From: Imbricaverruca yamaguchii
Taxonomy: Eukaryota; Arthropoda; Thecostraca; Neoverrucidae
Direction of reading: 5' to 3'
DNA: 64,000 nucleotides
Assembly: GCA_034440575.1 (NCBI GenBank)
Contig: JAOTOL010001511.1
Coordinates: 124,001-188,000 of the forward strand
Below the pieces are notes generated by a model. It did not search any database, was not told the DNA's origin, and worked only from the letters and a program-made list of their open reading frames with translations. This document shows positions 30,480-41,179 of the stretch, piece after piece. The stretch's first letter is position 1. Every line of letters begins with the position of its first letter. The position numbers and the translations under genes were made by a program.

Positions 30480-30880
30480 GTCACCGACGGACCTATGTAG
30501 ACCAATCTGGTCGCCGGAGAAAAATGTGCATTTTTATGGACGAGGACACGTTTTCGACGGCTCAACAGTGGCGAAGAAGTATCATAACTAGAACCTTTTT
30601 GTTTGGTCACCAGCCAAACTTGACCGACCGCAACGAGCGCCGTGTGGAACCAACCATTTGCCTCGCAGGCCAACATTTTATCTCGTCGCTACATGAGACA
30701 TAAATATATTCGACAAAAAAAGTTCACAGCAGATTCACCGGGCATCTGACTCACCACACAACAAACATGTCAGGCAGCAGATCCGCTAGGTAGTACATGC
30801 CAGGCAGCAGACCCGCTTGGTAACACATGTTTGGTAGCACAGCAGGCTCGTCAGGCAGTAACACGAAGCGCGATTTTTAA
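30480..30880. other. Possible subterminal region of the hAT-like element
   Basis: Contains ATCTGGTCGCC at 30505-30515, whose reverse complement occurs at 37150-37160. It also contains three imperfect repeats of CAGGCAGCAGAYCCGCTWGG between about 30,766 and 30,862. No coding sequence. Confidence 0.35.
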
Positions 30881-33600
30881 TTACAGTAGATAGTCCTGGG
30901 GCTTTTTTGTTCCCTTGTGCCTGGCGATAACTGTTCCCTCAAGTGTTGACTTGAGGCTCAACGTGCGCATACTGAAGTTAAATCGGTGCTTGGCTTGCAC
31001 CTTTCGGATCAACCAATCGGAGTGGTACATGTCGGGACCATTCCATCGGATGATCATCTCTTTGGCTGCGTTTTGGTGGTCTAGCTGCCAATGAATGCCA
31101 AAGACGGCCTTGACTGAGCTGCCCATGCTCTCTACTACGCTCTCGGGCGGGCTCATCAGCCAGAGCCTGATGACTACCTTGAGGTAGGGTTGGAGAGCGA
31201 CATTGCTTTGAGCACGCTGCCAGAGGAGCTTGAGGAGTTTCTTATTTGAGTCTGCGCAGCTCCGACTCATCGTGACATACGCCTCCTTGACGGCAGCTGG
31301 TGGGACAACGTCCGGGATGAGCCAGCGACCTCTGAGGCGGTCAATAGCACATGCTATGTCCCCAACGATACTAGAAGTTGGAGACCGTTGGAGGCTTGCC
31401 AAGTTGGCCACCAACTCGATGTCTGCCATGGACTGCAAGAGCTTGCCATTGTGACAGCCCTTACTGTCGCCCTTGGCATCGACACCAGCCTCGCGCCGCT
31501 CACAGTGCCGGCACAAGATTTGCAGAAAATCTGATATTCCAGATGAAATTTGACGGCAAAGCAGGTGCTTTGCCGTCAAATTTCCACTAAATGCCGCCAT
31601 GTTTTGCCAGCAGATTCCAATCTCCTCCGGGATTCCCTCTTCTAAAGCGGCATGGATACCTGCAGTATCCAGCGGCGCACTTCCTGCCCTGATGCTGTCA
31701 CGTGACAACACAGCCGCCATCGCACGAAGCTGCTGCATCTTCTCCCTGAAAATTTACTGGCGCTCCCATGGAAGCCTTTGGACGTCCTGCAGTGCACTGC
31801 TGAGCTGTGCCACTACTGCATAGACATCAAGCAGTGCTGAGACACGAACCCTGAAGGTGGAGTCGCGCCCTCTCAGGAGCTTGAGCTACTCCTCGATCTC
31901 CTCCAGGACATTTGCCTTCGCCTTGGAGTTCTGCAGACGGTTTTCGAGGGCACGAGTAGTAGCCGGCAGATTGGTGATAAACGCCTTGAACACTTTAGCA
32001 GCATGTGGGGCGAACCGTGTGTCTGACCAGAGGAGTGGTTTGCGCGTGGCCAACCCCATGCTCTCCCCACAAGCAACCAGCTCCTCATATCCCTTACCAT
32101 GGGTGAAACGTTTGGTCATGCGAGAGACCATGGTGATGGTGTCGTTTACCCATCTGCAGGTTGGGGCTGACCTGGCATTCCCATCTGCTAAGTTGAGTAG
32201 GTGCGCACCATCCCAAAAGCATGGCACGCAGGGCGGCTTTGAGCGGATTGCAAGGTCTTTGTCGCTGTTGGCCAACTTCCTCAGAAACTGGACTGGCACA
32301 CCTAGCTGATGGTACTGACCATCTGTACATATTGCCGCCAGCTGCTCCACGCGCTTGATGCCTACACAGGCGGTTGTCGCCAGCCACTCCTCCGCGAGTG
32401 AAGCACCGTCGTGGTTCTTCACGATAGGAGCGCCGACGATTAAAGCCTGGAACATTGCATCATCAGGCGCCTGGGGAACGATGGTTATGACAGCGGTAAT
32501 GTCTATGGTGCGGTGATTCAGGGCCACCTTGTCTGCCACAAGCGCAACACACGGCGAGGACTCAACGTGACGGGTCACGACGCTGAGAATTTCATCAGCG
32601 AAGGCATCGCGGAATCGTGCCATTTGAACAGATGAGTGGCAGATGTTGTCCACATCAGCACCACTGAGCTTCAGCAACACGATTAGCTTTTAAAATTCAG
32701 TCTGCGGCAGTGACTCCCCCAGCACGTGATAGGCCACACGCAGGACTCGCTTGCTGACATCTGCTGCCTCCTTGCTCTGCTTCGTCTTTCTGGTGCTCTT
32801 ATCTTCATCTGCTCGCATATACTCCTTGTGCTTGGTGGACGTCAGGTGGCATTTCAATGACGCTTTGAGCAGCACGAACGACCGAGGAAGTGTCATGGGC
32901 TTTGGAAAGGACGTCCCGAGAGATAAGTCATATCGGTAGACGCCAGCGACGTTGGTGGATTTTATGTCAGGAAGCTGGTTAGGACTGAAATCCGGGTTGC
33001 AGACGTCACAGTAGATGACACCGAGGTCTGGAACACACTTGAGGTGATGGGATGAGGCACGGATAAAAGATTCGAGGTCCCTTGCAAATTTGAGGGCCTC
33101 GAGCTCATCCTTATCACTCACTTCATGCATGACGGTATCACCATGGATGCGAGACCTTTCCATCAGCTGACAGAGGCGGGAGACTGTTGACTCCAGCTTC
33201 CCTATCCTGGCCGTGCACGCACACACTTCGACCGCACGATGAGACGTGCCGGCCGCACCCTGCCCAGTAACCGCGCCGCCGGGTGCGTTTTGGCCTGGAT
33301 CTGAATCCACGGGTGACTCCTGTCCGGGAGCTGCATCACCTGGTGCGTCTCGCACGGGAGCTGCATCACCTGGTGCGTCTCGCCCGGGAGCTGCATCACC
33401 TGGTGCGTCCCGCCCGGGAGCTGCATCGCCAGGTGCGTCCCTCCTGGGAGCTGTATCACCTGGTGCGTCCCGTCCGGGAGCTGGGTCGCCTGGTGCATCC
33501 CGCCTTGGAGCTCGGTCGCTGGACGCGTCTGGCCCGGGAGCTGCATCGCCTGGTGCGTCCCGCCTGGGAGCTGCATCGATGGATGCGTCCAATCCAGGAG
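30881..33600 (-). pseudogene. hAT-like zinc-finger transposase gene, main exon, three in-frame stops
   Basis: One continuous - strand frame of about 900 codons. It begins with an Ala-Pro-Gly-Asp-rich 10-residue repeat (APGRDAPGDA, 33,290-33,600). Next comes a BED/C2H2-like cysteine-histidine region (IYCDVCNPDFSP, then LKCHLTSTKHKEYM). The RNase H-like part follows: CVALVADKVALNHRT, AAICTDGQYHQLGVP, and FWDGAHLLNLADGNA (compare the CxxHxLNL element of hAT transposases). It ends in the SPPESVVESMGSSVKAVFG dimerisation-type region. Stops: TAA 32690-32692, TAG 31886-31888, TAA 31754-31756; no frameshift. Acceptor GGCGTAG at 33601-33607 fits phase 1. Confidence 0.7.
33290..33600 (-). repeat. Coding minisatellite, 30-bp unit (APGRDAPGDA)
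   Basis: About ten 30-bp units, on the + strand GGAGCTGCATCACCTGGTGC plus GTCTCGCCCG, encode a decapeptide repeat on the - strand. The period is a multiple of three and frame is preserved, unlike the intronic arrays. Confidence 0.9.
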
Positions 33601-33699
33601 CTACGCCAAAATTAACACATATCAGTGCAGGTATCAATACATTGACAAATGACAAATGTCAATAAATGACAAATCTTTTCCATTATTCTAAAAGATGCT

Positions 33700-34720
33700 C
33701 AAAGCACTTCCACTAACAATGAAGTTAGGTAGCTACTTCCAATATTCAACTATTTTGTTGGTGAAGAAAGGCTCTCTTAGCTATGTCCTGCTATGGCTAA
33801 CTTTAATTTTGAATTGATGACTTCTAATTGTATCATTTCTGTTAAATTTGACAAATTGCTTGCAGTATCACTGTATATCTCCCCTCAGCTTTCTATAACT
33901 GAAAGAAAACATTGAATTCTTCAAACCTTCCCTTGTGTGCTAGGTTGTTTACACATTAACTAGACATTAACCAGTTTTTGCCCTCTTTTACACTCTCTTG
34001 AAGAGCAAACAATCTTTCCCATAACCAGGTGCCCCAAACCTGAACATGGTATTCCAAAGGCAGCCTGACATGTGCACAGTAAAGCTTCCTGATAACTACT
34101 TCACTTTTGTATGATACATTCCAATTTATTGCCCCAAGCATTTGTACTTTCGTTCTGGCTGTACATTTTCAATACCATCTACAAATATAATGAACAATGG
34201 TGATCCCAGTAATGACAACTGGCTGACTCCTGTAAGAACATCTTCCACAAGACTTTGTGTCATTCAGCATCATTAGCTGCTGTTGATCTTAAGACTATAA
34301 CACTATTTCCACATTAGGTTTGTAGAAAAATAAAAAAAAAGTCCAAGAAATTTGTCAGACATGATCAACCATTCTTAAAATCATGTTGAATATCACAAAT
34401 CAATCTGTTTCTTTCCAGAAAACTACCATGCTATCCTCAGCAACTTCTTCAATTACCTTGCAGACCAGGGATGCGGGACTTGCATACTGGTCTACAATTT
34501 GCAACTTTCCCTGTCATGGATTCTTAAAAATAGGAACTCCATTTGCCCTTTTCCAATCTGCTGGAATTTCTTCTTGTTAAATGACCTAATCTGCTGGAAT
34601 TTCTTCTTGTTAAAATGACCTACAAAATATGATACTAAGTGGAATCTCCACTTATTTTTTAGCTTCATGCAATGCCCTAGTATACCTTTCATGAGAGCCT
34701 GCTGCATAATGTGACTTTAT
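33700..34720 (-). mobile_element. Decayed LINE copy 3 (CR1/Rex-like)
   Basis: Nucleotide similarity to 35,150-36,000 and to 37,930-38,470 is visible: TTGGTGAAGAAAGG, then TACAAATATAATGAACA, and a RT-derived frame LGAINWNVSYKSEVVIRKLY on the - strand. Many indels. A 34-base stretch (CTAATCTGCTGGAATTTCTT...) is duplicated at about 34,555-34,620. It lies inside the proposed intron of the hAT-like gene. Confidence 0.75.
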
Positions 34721-34724
34721 TTTA

Positions 34725-34974
34725 AGACATAAAAGCAGAGACATAAAGAATAAATGCACCTATGAGCCACAGGAATCCTTCTGAGTTGGATTTTGTGAAG
34801 ACCAGGGGCTGGTTGGGCCCCAGATTTGTCAAATGTGAATTAACTTTCCCTGGAATGCTAGAAAATAACCCCTCTCTCAAAATAATATTTGCATATGCTA
34901 CTTATAAGGATGTTAATGGAGTCTGTTAGCTGGTTCCAATGACCAACTACCCTGTTGGTGAAGAAAGATTGTCT
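34725..34974 (-). mobile_element. LINE 3'-end fragment
   Basis: The same family's 3' region only: a GACATAAA repeat end (- strand TTTATGTC) at about 34,727-34,750 and the TTGGTGAAGAAAGATTGTCT block. It is a severely 5'-truncated copy lying head-to-tail with copies 2 and 3. Confidence 0.65.
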
Positions 34975-35985
34975 TAGACATAAAGACATAAAAGATTAGT
35001 GCAACTATGAGCCACAAGGGCCCTTCTTGGTTGCACTCTGTACACTGAACCAGTTGCCCACCAAATCTGTCAATCAGCCCTCCCTGTAATACTGAAAAGC
35101 AAGCCCTCTATTCTTATAATGATTGTCTATGCTGTTTTTAAAGACGTTCAATGTGCTGCTACTGACAATGTTTTCTGGCAGCTGGTTCCAGTGTTCTACT
35201 ACCCTGTTGGTGAAGAAAGTCTGCCTTAACCTTGTTCTGCTGTGGTTAACTTGAATTTTGAATTTATGACCTCTAATTGCATCATTTCTGTTCCATGCAA
35301 ACATTTCCCCAAGATATCCCCTCTCCAGACCATGGACAAATTTAAAGACCTCAATGAGATCTCCTCTCAGCATTCTATATCTAAGTGAAAACATATTCAA
35401 CTTCTTCAATCTTTCCTCATATGCCAGGTTGCTTATGCCATTAACCATTTTTGTAGCCCTCTTTTGTATCTCTCTCTCTAAAAGCCAACAATCTTTTTCA
35501 TAGCTAGGAGACCAAACTTGGATGCAGTATTCCAAATGTGGTCTGACGTATGCACAGTAAAGCTTCCTGATCACTTCCTCACTTCTGTGTGATACATTCT
35601 TATTTATTGCCCCGAGCATTCTCAGTGCCTTCTTCCTGGCTTCCTTGGTCTGTTCTGATGCCCCCAGTTTTGTGTTTAGAATAACACCTAAATCCTCCTC
35701 CTGTTGAGTCACTGATAGCACTTGGTCTCCCATCAAGTATGGAGCCTTCATATGCTGCTTACCTACATGCATGATTTTGCACTTATCAAAATTAAATTTC
35801 ATTTGCCATTCTTTGGACCACTTCACAAGTTTGTCTAAGTCTTTTTGCAGCGAGATATGCTCATCTTGACCTGTTATTGCCCTAAAGACCTTCAAATCAT
35901 CTGCAAATTTCAAAACTCTACTGCTTAGGCCACTTTCAATGTTATTTACAAATATAATGAACAGTAGTGGCCCCAGTATTAACAC
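34975..35985 (-). mobile_element. LINE copy 2: reverse transcriptase C-terminal half (CR1/Rex-like)
   Basis: An open frame of about 300 codons from LGPLLFIIFVNNIESGLSSR through VLKFADDLKVFRAITGQDEH (catalytic FADD box), LGVILNTKLGASEQTKEAR and YCAYVRPHLEYCIQVWSPSY to a thumb ending NSIDNHYKNRGLAFQYYREG. Intact over this length, so fairly young. It is 5'-truncated at about 35,985 and its 3' end has the GACATAAA-type repeat. It overlaps copy 1 in sequence, so it is a separate insertion. Confidence 0.9.
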
Positions 35986-35999
35986 CTTGCTTGCTTACT

Positions 36000-36430
36000 C
36001 TTAGCCTTGTACTTCTATGATTCATCTTGATTTGGAATTATTGGCCTCTAATTACACTATATCTGTTAAATTCAAACATTTCCCTTGCCTATCCTTTCTG
36101 CTGACCATGGACCAAGGCTGCTTAAATCATCAATCATATTTATTGCCCTCTTTTCTATCTTTAAAAGCCAAGAATCTGTCACAACTAGGCTATCAGGCTT
36201 TAATGCAATTTCCAAATGTGGCCCGACATATGCATAGTACCTTCCTGATAACTTCTTCACTTCATACAACACATTTATACTTATTGCCCAAACATACCAA
36301 ATGTTTTCTTTCTGGCTTACATGCTGCATACCAGCATGCATAACATTACACTTGTCGAAGTAAAATTTCTTGTAACAATTTTGTCTGACCACTTTACAAA
36401 CATATAGAAGTCTTTCAATAGAAACATGCT
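36000..36430 (-). mobile_element. Decayed LINE copy 4
   Basis: The - strand frame has FYFDKCNVMHAGMQH and YYAYVGPHLEIALKPDSL, degraded counterparts of FNFDKCKIMHVGKQHMK and YCAYVRPHLEYCIQVW in copy 2, with large internal deletions. It is followed at 36,451-36,515 by a short duplication of ACTCAGTYATRGTGGATCTC. Confidence 0.75.
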
Positions 36431-36687
36431 CACTGTGAGCTCAATATGCACTCAGTCATGGTGGATCTCATTAATACGCATGTTGCGTACTCAGTTATAG
36501 TGGATCTCATTAATTCACATACTATGATAAAAGCTACAATTTTTTATGGTTTTAAGGTGTAGCAACAGGTCATTTTGCACCCAAAAAAAGCTGGGTTTTC
36601 AACATGCTAAAAACAAGCATGATTTAAGTACTGGTGTGAAACAGGTCAAGCCTAGTATATTTGCCTACTGTCCAGGAAGACTCTTAC

Positions 36688-36871
36688 CACTCTGTAGCCA
36701 TCCATCCAATGGGCCTGTCTCCTTTTCCTTTGCGGGCATGCCTGGATGTTTACGCCTTGTATGCTTGGGCAAGTTTTGAGATGACCCATGGAAGTCACAA
36801 TATGTGCAAAATACGTTGCGCCTAGCTCGCTTCTTCGGCCCCTCCAGTTTGCTGCCTTCACCCTTGACCAT
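36688..36871 (-). CDS. Candidate first coding exon of the hAT-like gene (zinc finger)
   Basis: ATG at 36869-36871 opens MVKGEGSKLEGPKKRARRNV, then FCTYCDFHGSSQNLPKHTRR with KHPG: a C-x2-C...H-x4-H zinc-finger pattern after a basic stretch. A donor GTAAGAG (+ strand 36681-36687) leaves phase 1 with base G. The acceptor before 33,600 supplies the two bases CT, so the join reads in frame (WLQS-A-PGLDAS). Zinc finger plus hAT core is a common arrangement. The 3.1-kb intron is filled by LINE fragments. Without transcript data the link is inferred. Confidence 0.5.
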
Positions 36872-36899
36872 CGCGATAAAGATGACATTAAGAGGGGAA

Positions 36900-37600
36900 C
36901 TTTATTTTCCCCAGACAGCCCCTTTTTTTAGAAAACAAAACAAGGCTTAGCGCAGTAAACAAAAAGAATCTATATTTCAGAGCCGTCAATTAACCGCCAT
37001 CACATTCGAGCAACACGAACCAGAAGTTCAAATCGAAGGTCAATCGTAATGCTGGCTTGTGATTGGTTCATTCCGCCAGCGACAGCGGTTCTCGTCGCAC
37101 CGAACAGGACAATGTGCTGGCGGTTTGGCGACAGCGAAGCGGCCACGGTGGCGACCAGATCGTCGCTAGCAGTCAGGCGTTTTCTCCAATGATTTTGTAC
37201 AGTGGTCGCCGACCGGTCGCCGATGAAAACGACGCTCCGGTGGAGTGCTTTTGCGAGCAGATTTCTGTTCGCATTCTTGACATGTGTTTGAGGATATGAA
37301 ATCCATCCAATTGCTGAATGAAAAACTAGAAGTAGCTTATAAAGTCACAGGGATGGCTAGAAACTGTTGCCAACGTGCTTTTGTTCCAAATGGGCTCTTC
37401 CTCATGCATACTTATTTTAGCAAACTATCTTTTGTCAGAGTATAACTATTTCAGGAAATATAATTTACGAAAGCAGTCACTCCAGCAGACATAATTGTCC
37501 AGCACTTGACATTGCCAAGCTATTTAGGTAATTTTGGTCGCCAAAATTGCTGATAGTTATAACCACTTGGGCGCCGACCCCATCTACCATATCGGAGGTT
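36900..37600. other. Sequence 5' of the hAT-like gene, no gene recognised
   Basis: Holds several GGTCGCC/GGCGACC motifs (about 37,130-37,220 and 37,535). These include GGCGACCAGAT at 37150-37160, an inverted match to 30505-30515, and may be subterminal repeats or promoter of the element. LINE sequence begins at about 37,612. Confidence 0.35.
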
Positions 37601-37611
37601 TTTTTTAGCTC

Positions 37612-40160
37612 TGCTTCCTGGCTTCCTTGGTCTGTTCTGATGCCCCCAATTTTGTGTTTAGAATAACACCTGAATCCTTCCGCTGTTGAGTCACTGATAG
37701 CACTTGGCCACCAATCAAGTAGGGAGCCTTCATATGCTGCTTACCGACATGCATGATTTTGCACTTATCAAAATTAAATTTCATTTGCCATTCTTCGGAC
37801 CACTTCACAAGTTCGTCTAAGTCTTTTTGCAACGAGATATGCTCATCTTGACCTGTTATTGCCCTAAAGACCTTCAAATCATCTGCAAATTTCAAAACTT
37901 TACTGCTTAGGCCACTTTCAATGTTATTTACAAATATAATGAACAGTAGTGGCCCCAATACTGACCCCTGGGGGACTCCACTAAGAACATTTTGCCATGA
38001 TGACTTTGTACCATTTAGCATCACTCTTTGCTGTCTATCTGAAAGCCACAACTCTATCCATTTTACGATGCTACCTGCAATACCATGGGACTGAAGCTGT
38101 ATCATTAACCGCTTATGGGGTACCTTGTCAAAGGCCTTACTAAAGTCAAGATATGCTACATCAACCTGATTTCCCTGATCAAATTGTTCTGTGGCGAAGT
38201 TCAAAAAGTCCAAGGGATTTGTGAGAGACACGATCGTCCTTTTCTAAACCCATGTTGAGTATCTTGAATCAATCTGCTACCTTCCAGATAACTAACTATT
38301 TTATCCTTAATAATTGATTCGAATACCTTGCAGACTAGGGATGTGAGACTTACTGGCCTATAGTTTTCAACCTTCCCTATTTCTCCTTTCGTGGAAATAG
38401 GAACTACATTTGCCCTTTCCCAATTGGTTGGAATTTCATTTTGTGAAACTGATCTACAAAATATTATACTAAGTGGAAATGCCAGTTCCTTTTCAGTTTC
38501 CCGCAACACCCTAGCATAAATTTAATCAGGTGCTGCTGCCTTGTTTGGCTTTATTTTCATGATATGATTGTAAACAACATCACTATCAATGAAATCAAGA
38601 TCATTTATCAGATCACATGTCACTGAACTATGGTGCACGGTCGGCAGATTGGTTATGTCTTCCAATGTAAACACTAATTTAAACTGCTTGCTCAGCTCCT
38701 CAACCATCTCACTATCCTCACCCAATGTAGTCCCGTTTACTTCCAGTGGACCAATTGTGCTAGAAACTTTACTCAGCTTGTAGAAACTAAAGAACTTTTT
38801 ACTGTCCCCATTACAGTTTCTAGCTAAATCCAGTTCTTTTGCTCGCTTTGCTGCTCTGGTTTTTGCTTCAGTGTCTCTGGCTTTTCGATATGCCTTTAGA
38901 TTAACGACATTTGAAGCTTCTTTAAACACTCTAAATGCAGTTTTCTTAGCCTTGATTGCTTTTATCAAGTCTGGTGTAAGCCATGCTGGCTTTCCTACCC
39001 TTCTTTTGCGTCTTTGCTTTTGGGGGACATGTCTAATCTGAATTTCCTTCAAGTAAGATTTTAACTTTTCCCACATTTCACAGGCATTTAAATTGGAGAA
39101 TTCTTCTTCCCATCTGATGGCACTTAAAGCCGCTCTCATGCAGTCAGTCTGCTCTGTTGAAATTTGGAACCTTTACCAAATTATCCTTAATAATTTCCAC
39201 TACATGTGCCTTGAATCTAACTATGTTATGGTCGCTTCTTCCCAGAGTTTCTCCTACAGTGAAGTCTTGAACCAAGTCACTTAAATCCGAGAATACACGG
39301 TCCAAGAATGAGCCATGCCTGGTAGGTTCCGATACAAACTGGTGTAAGAACAGGTCCTCTTCAAGGCATTTCCTAAACATTTTGCATGATGGGGAGCCAA
39401 CACCAGCATTTTCATAACCTTTTATATTAAAGTCACCAAGAATAAGGCACTTCCTCTTAAAGTTTCTACTGATTTCCTCACAAATCACCTTTTCAAGTTC
39501 CAGTTGCTGAGAATGTGGCAGGGTTCCTGATCGGTAGAAAGCTCCTATCCTCAGAGTATTGCTGTTGCCTTTTCCCACAGTGACATCAAGCCAAATGGAC
39601 TCCACAGACACATTTTTATCCCCACCTGCTATTTTTTTAGAACTGAATAAGCTATTCATATAGAGCATTACATCACCCCCTTTCATTGCTGGACCCCTAT
39701 TGCACGAAAACATATTGTATCCATGGATCTCATAGTCCTGCAAGTTATCTCCAAAATACCCTTCACTGACCCATGCTTCCGTAATGCAAACAAAGTCTGG
39801 TTCCTCCTCAGCAACATAACACTTGAACTTATCAAATTTGGACCGGATACTCTGAGCATTAAACATCATACACTTTACAAATGCTCCATAACCACCTTTG
39901 GCTTTTTCATACTGAGGAGTTCTTTTATCACTAGATGAACTATCACTCTGTCTCCTTGAACTACTGCTGTCCCTATCTGCTGACTTTGGGGTTCTATTGC
40001 CTTGGCCGACACTATTGGAATATTCACTGTTGGAATATATACTCAAGGACACTGTACTGGTTAGCAAGGGCCTCCGTAAAAGTAGCTCATTCAAGGACCG
40101 ACTCGCATAAGGCCGACTTTTTCAGATGTCTGCTTTTCCAGAAATGTTCTATGTGATCTT
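37612..40160 (-). mobile_element. LINE copy 1: endonuclease plus reverse transcriptase, damaged
   Basis: From 40,094 downward: an APE-type endonuclease (MMFNAQSIRSKFDKFK, CITEAWVSEGYF, LILGDFNIKGYE, LGRSDHNIVRF), then a linker (KPAWLTPDLIKAIKAKKTAF) and RT (VDVAYLDFSKAFDKVPHKRL, SGVPQGSVLGPLLFI, VLKFADDLKVF). Lesions: a 4-base GACT duplication frameshift at about 39,136; an in-frame TAA at 38522-38524 just after KAAAPD; a frameshift near 38,225. It is cut off at 37,612 in the fingers/thumb. The endonuclease puts it in the CR1/Jockey group. Confidence 0.9.
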
Positions 40161-40925
40161 GGTGTCACATATAATTTCAGCTACAGGGACGTCATTGAAT
40201 GAGATGGGGTATTGTATTGTCAAATACATACCGCCACTCCCGACCCATACGCATATAATTTGTGGCAGTTCGGTACCAGTTTCTTGCCTTTGAAATATAA
40301 ATGGTTTGAGGTAGACTTGTCATAAGGTTATAGGTGGCACCACCGTCGACTAGTACCAGGTGTGTCCGATGACCAACCGGAACTGGCAAACTCGTCTCCA
40401 TTGTTACAAAAGTGAGGCTGAAAACGTGTTCCTCCCGCCATGCGTCGCTGTCGCCGTTGATGCTCCCACGATGCTACCTGAACTCGATTTCTAGACTGCT
40501 GTGCAGAGGCGTGGCCACGGGGAGGCTTCCTTAGCAGCCAAGCCAAGTGCACTGGATGAAAGAAAGAAAAATTGAGATTATCACCACTCAAAACCAAAAA
40601 CTCGCGAGCCGAAACCTGGGTTAACTGGTGCATACTGAATGGGTACCATTTAAAGCCCCTAGTGCGAGGCAGCCCCGTTAAGTTGGGCGGCGTCATCTCG
40701 ATCGCTCGAAGTCTTTGGCAATGAAACGATTTTAAAGAGCGCGTATTGGCACCAACACTGTTTGCTCTTGTTCTTACACTATAACGTTGCTGTATAATAA
40801 CGCGTATAATATGCTGCATAGTAATGCATAATAACACGTTTTTTGCACTGCTCGTGGGCGATGCGCCGTGCAGTGATTTCCCTTTGACAATCCGAAGGCC
40901 AACCATGATGCTGATGCCCTTCTCA
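40160..40925. other. Intergenic, no feature recognised
   Basis: Between two LINE fragments. Short - strand frames have no recognisable domain. Confidence 0.4.
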
Positions 40926-40929
40926 TATG

Positions 40930-41175
40930 TTTATTATTTCTCGGGATTGCGTCTTGTGTTGCTGAGCTCATGGCTGTGAGTATCGTTTCGATCTCACTGT
41001 TATCTAAACTTGCAAGATCGAGGTCCACCCGATCCCTGTATTTTTCCCAGTCCGCTCTTTTCAAGTTCCGAGGGCACTCAACTGGAGGAGTGTTGCTGCG
41101 GAAGCACACGGAGGGGCCCGTTCGCTCTGGAAATCCATTCAGCGGAGGGCGGTAATCGAACACGCTGAAGTGGCG
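40930..41175 (-). mobile_element. Fragment of a second LINE (endonuclease-RT linker)
   Basis: The - strand reads FDYRPPLNGFPERTGPSVCF, then CPRNLKRADWEKYRDRVDLD and SEIETILTAMSSATQDAIPR. The LKRADWxKYRxxV pattern followed by a helix ending A-x-x-x-IP is the linker between endonuclease and RT in Jockey/I-like elements. It differs from the family at 33-40 kb. Confidence 0.55.
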
Positions 41176-41179
41176 CCTG

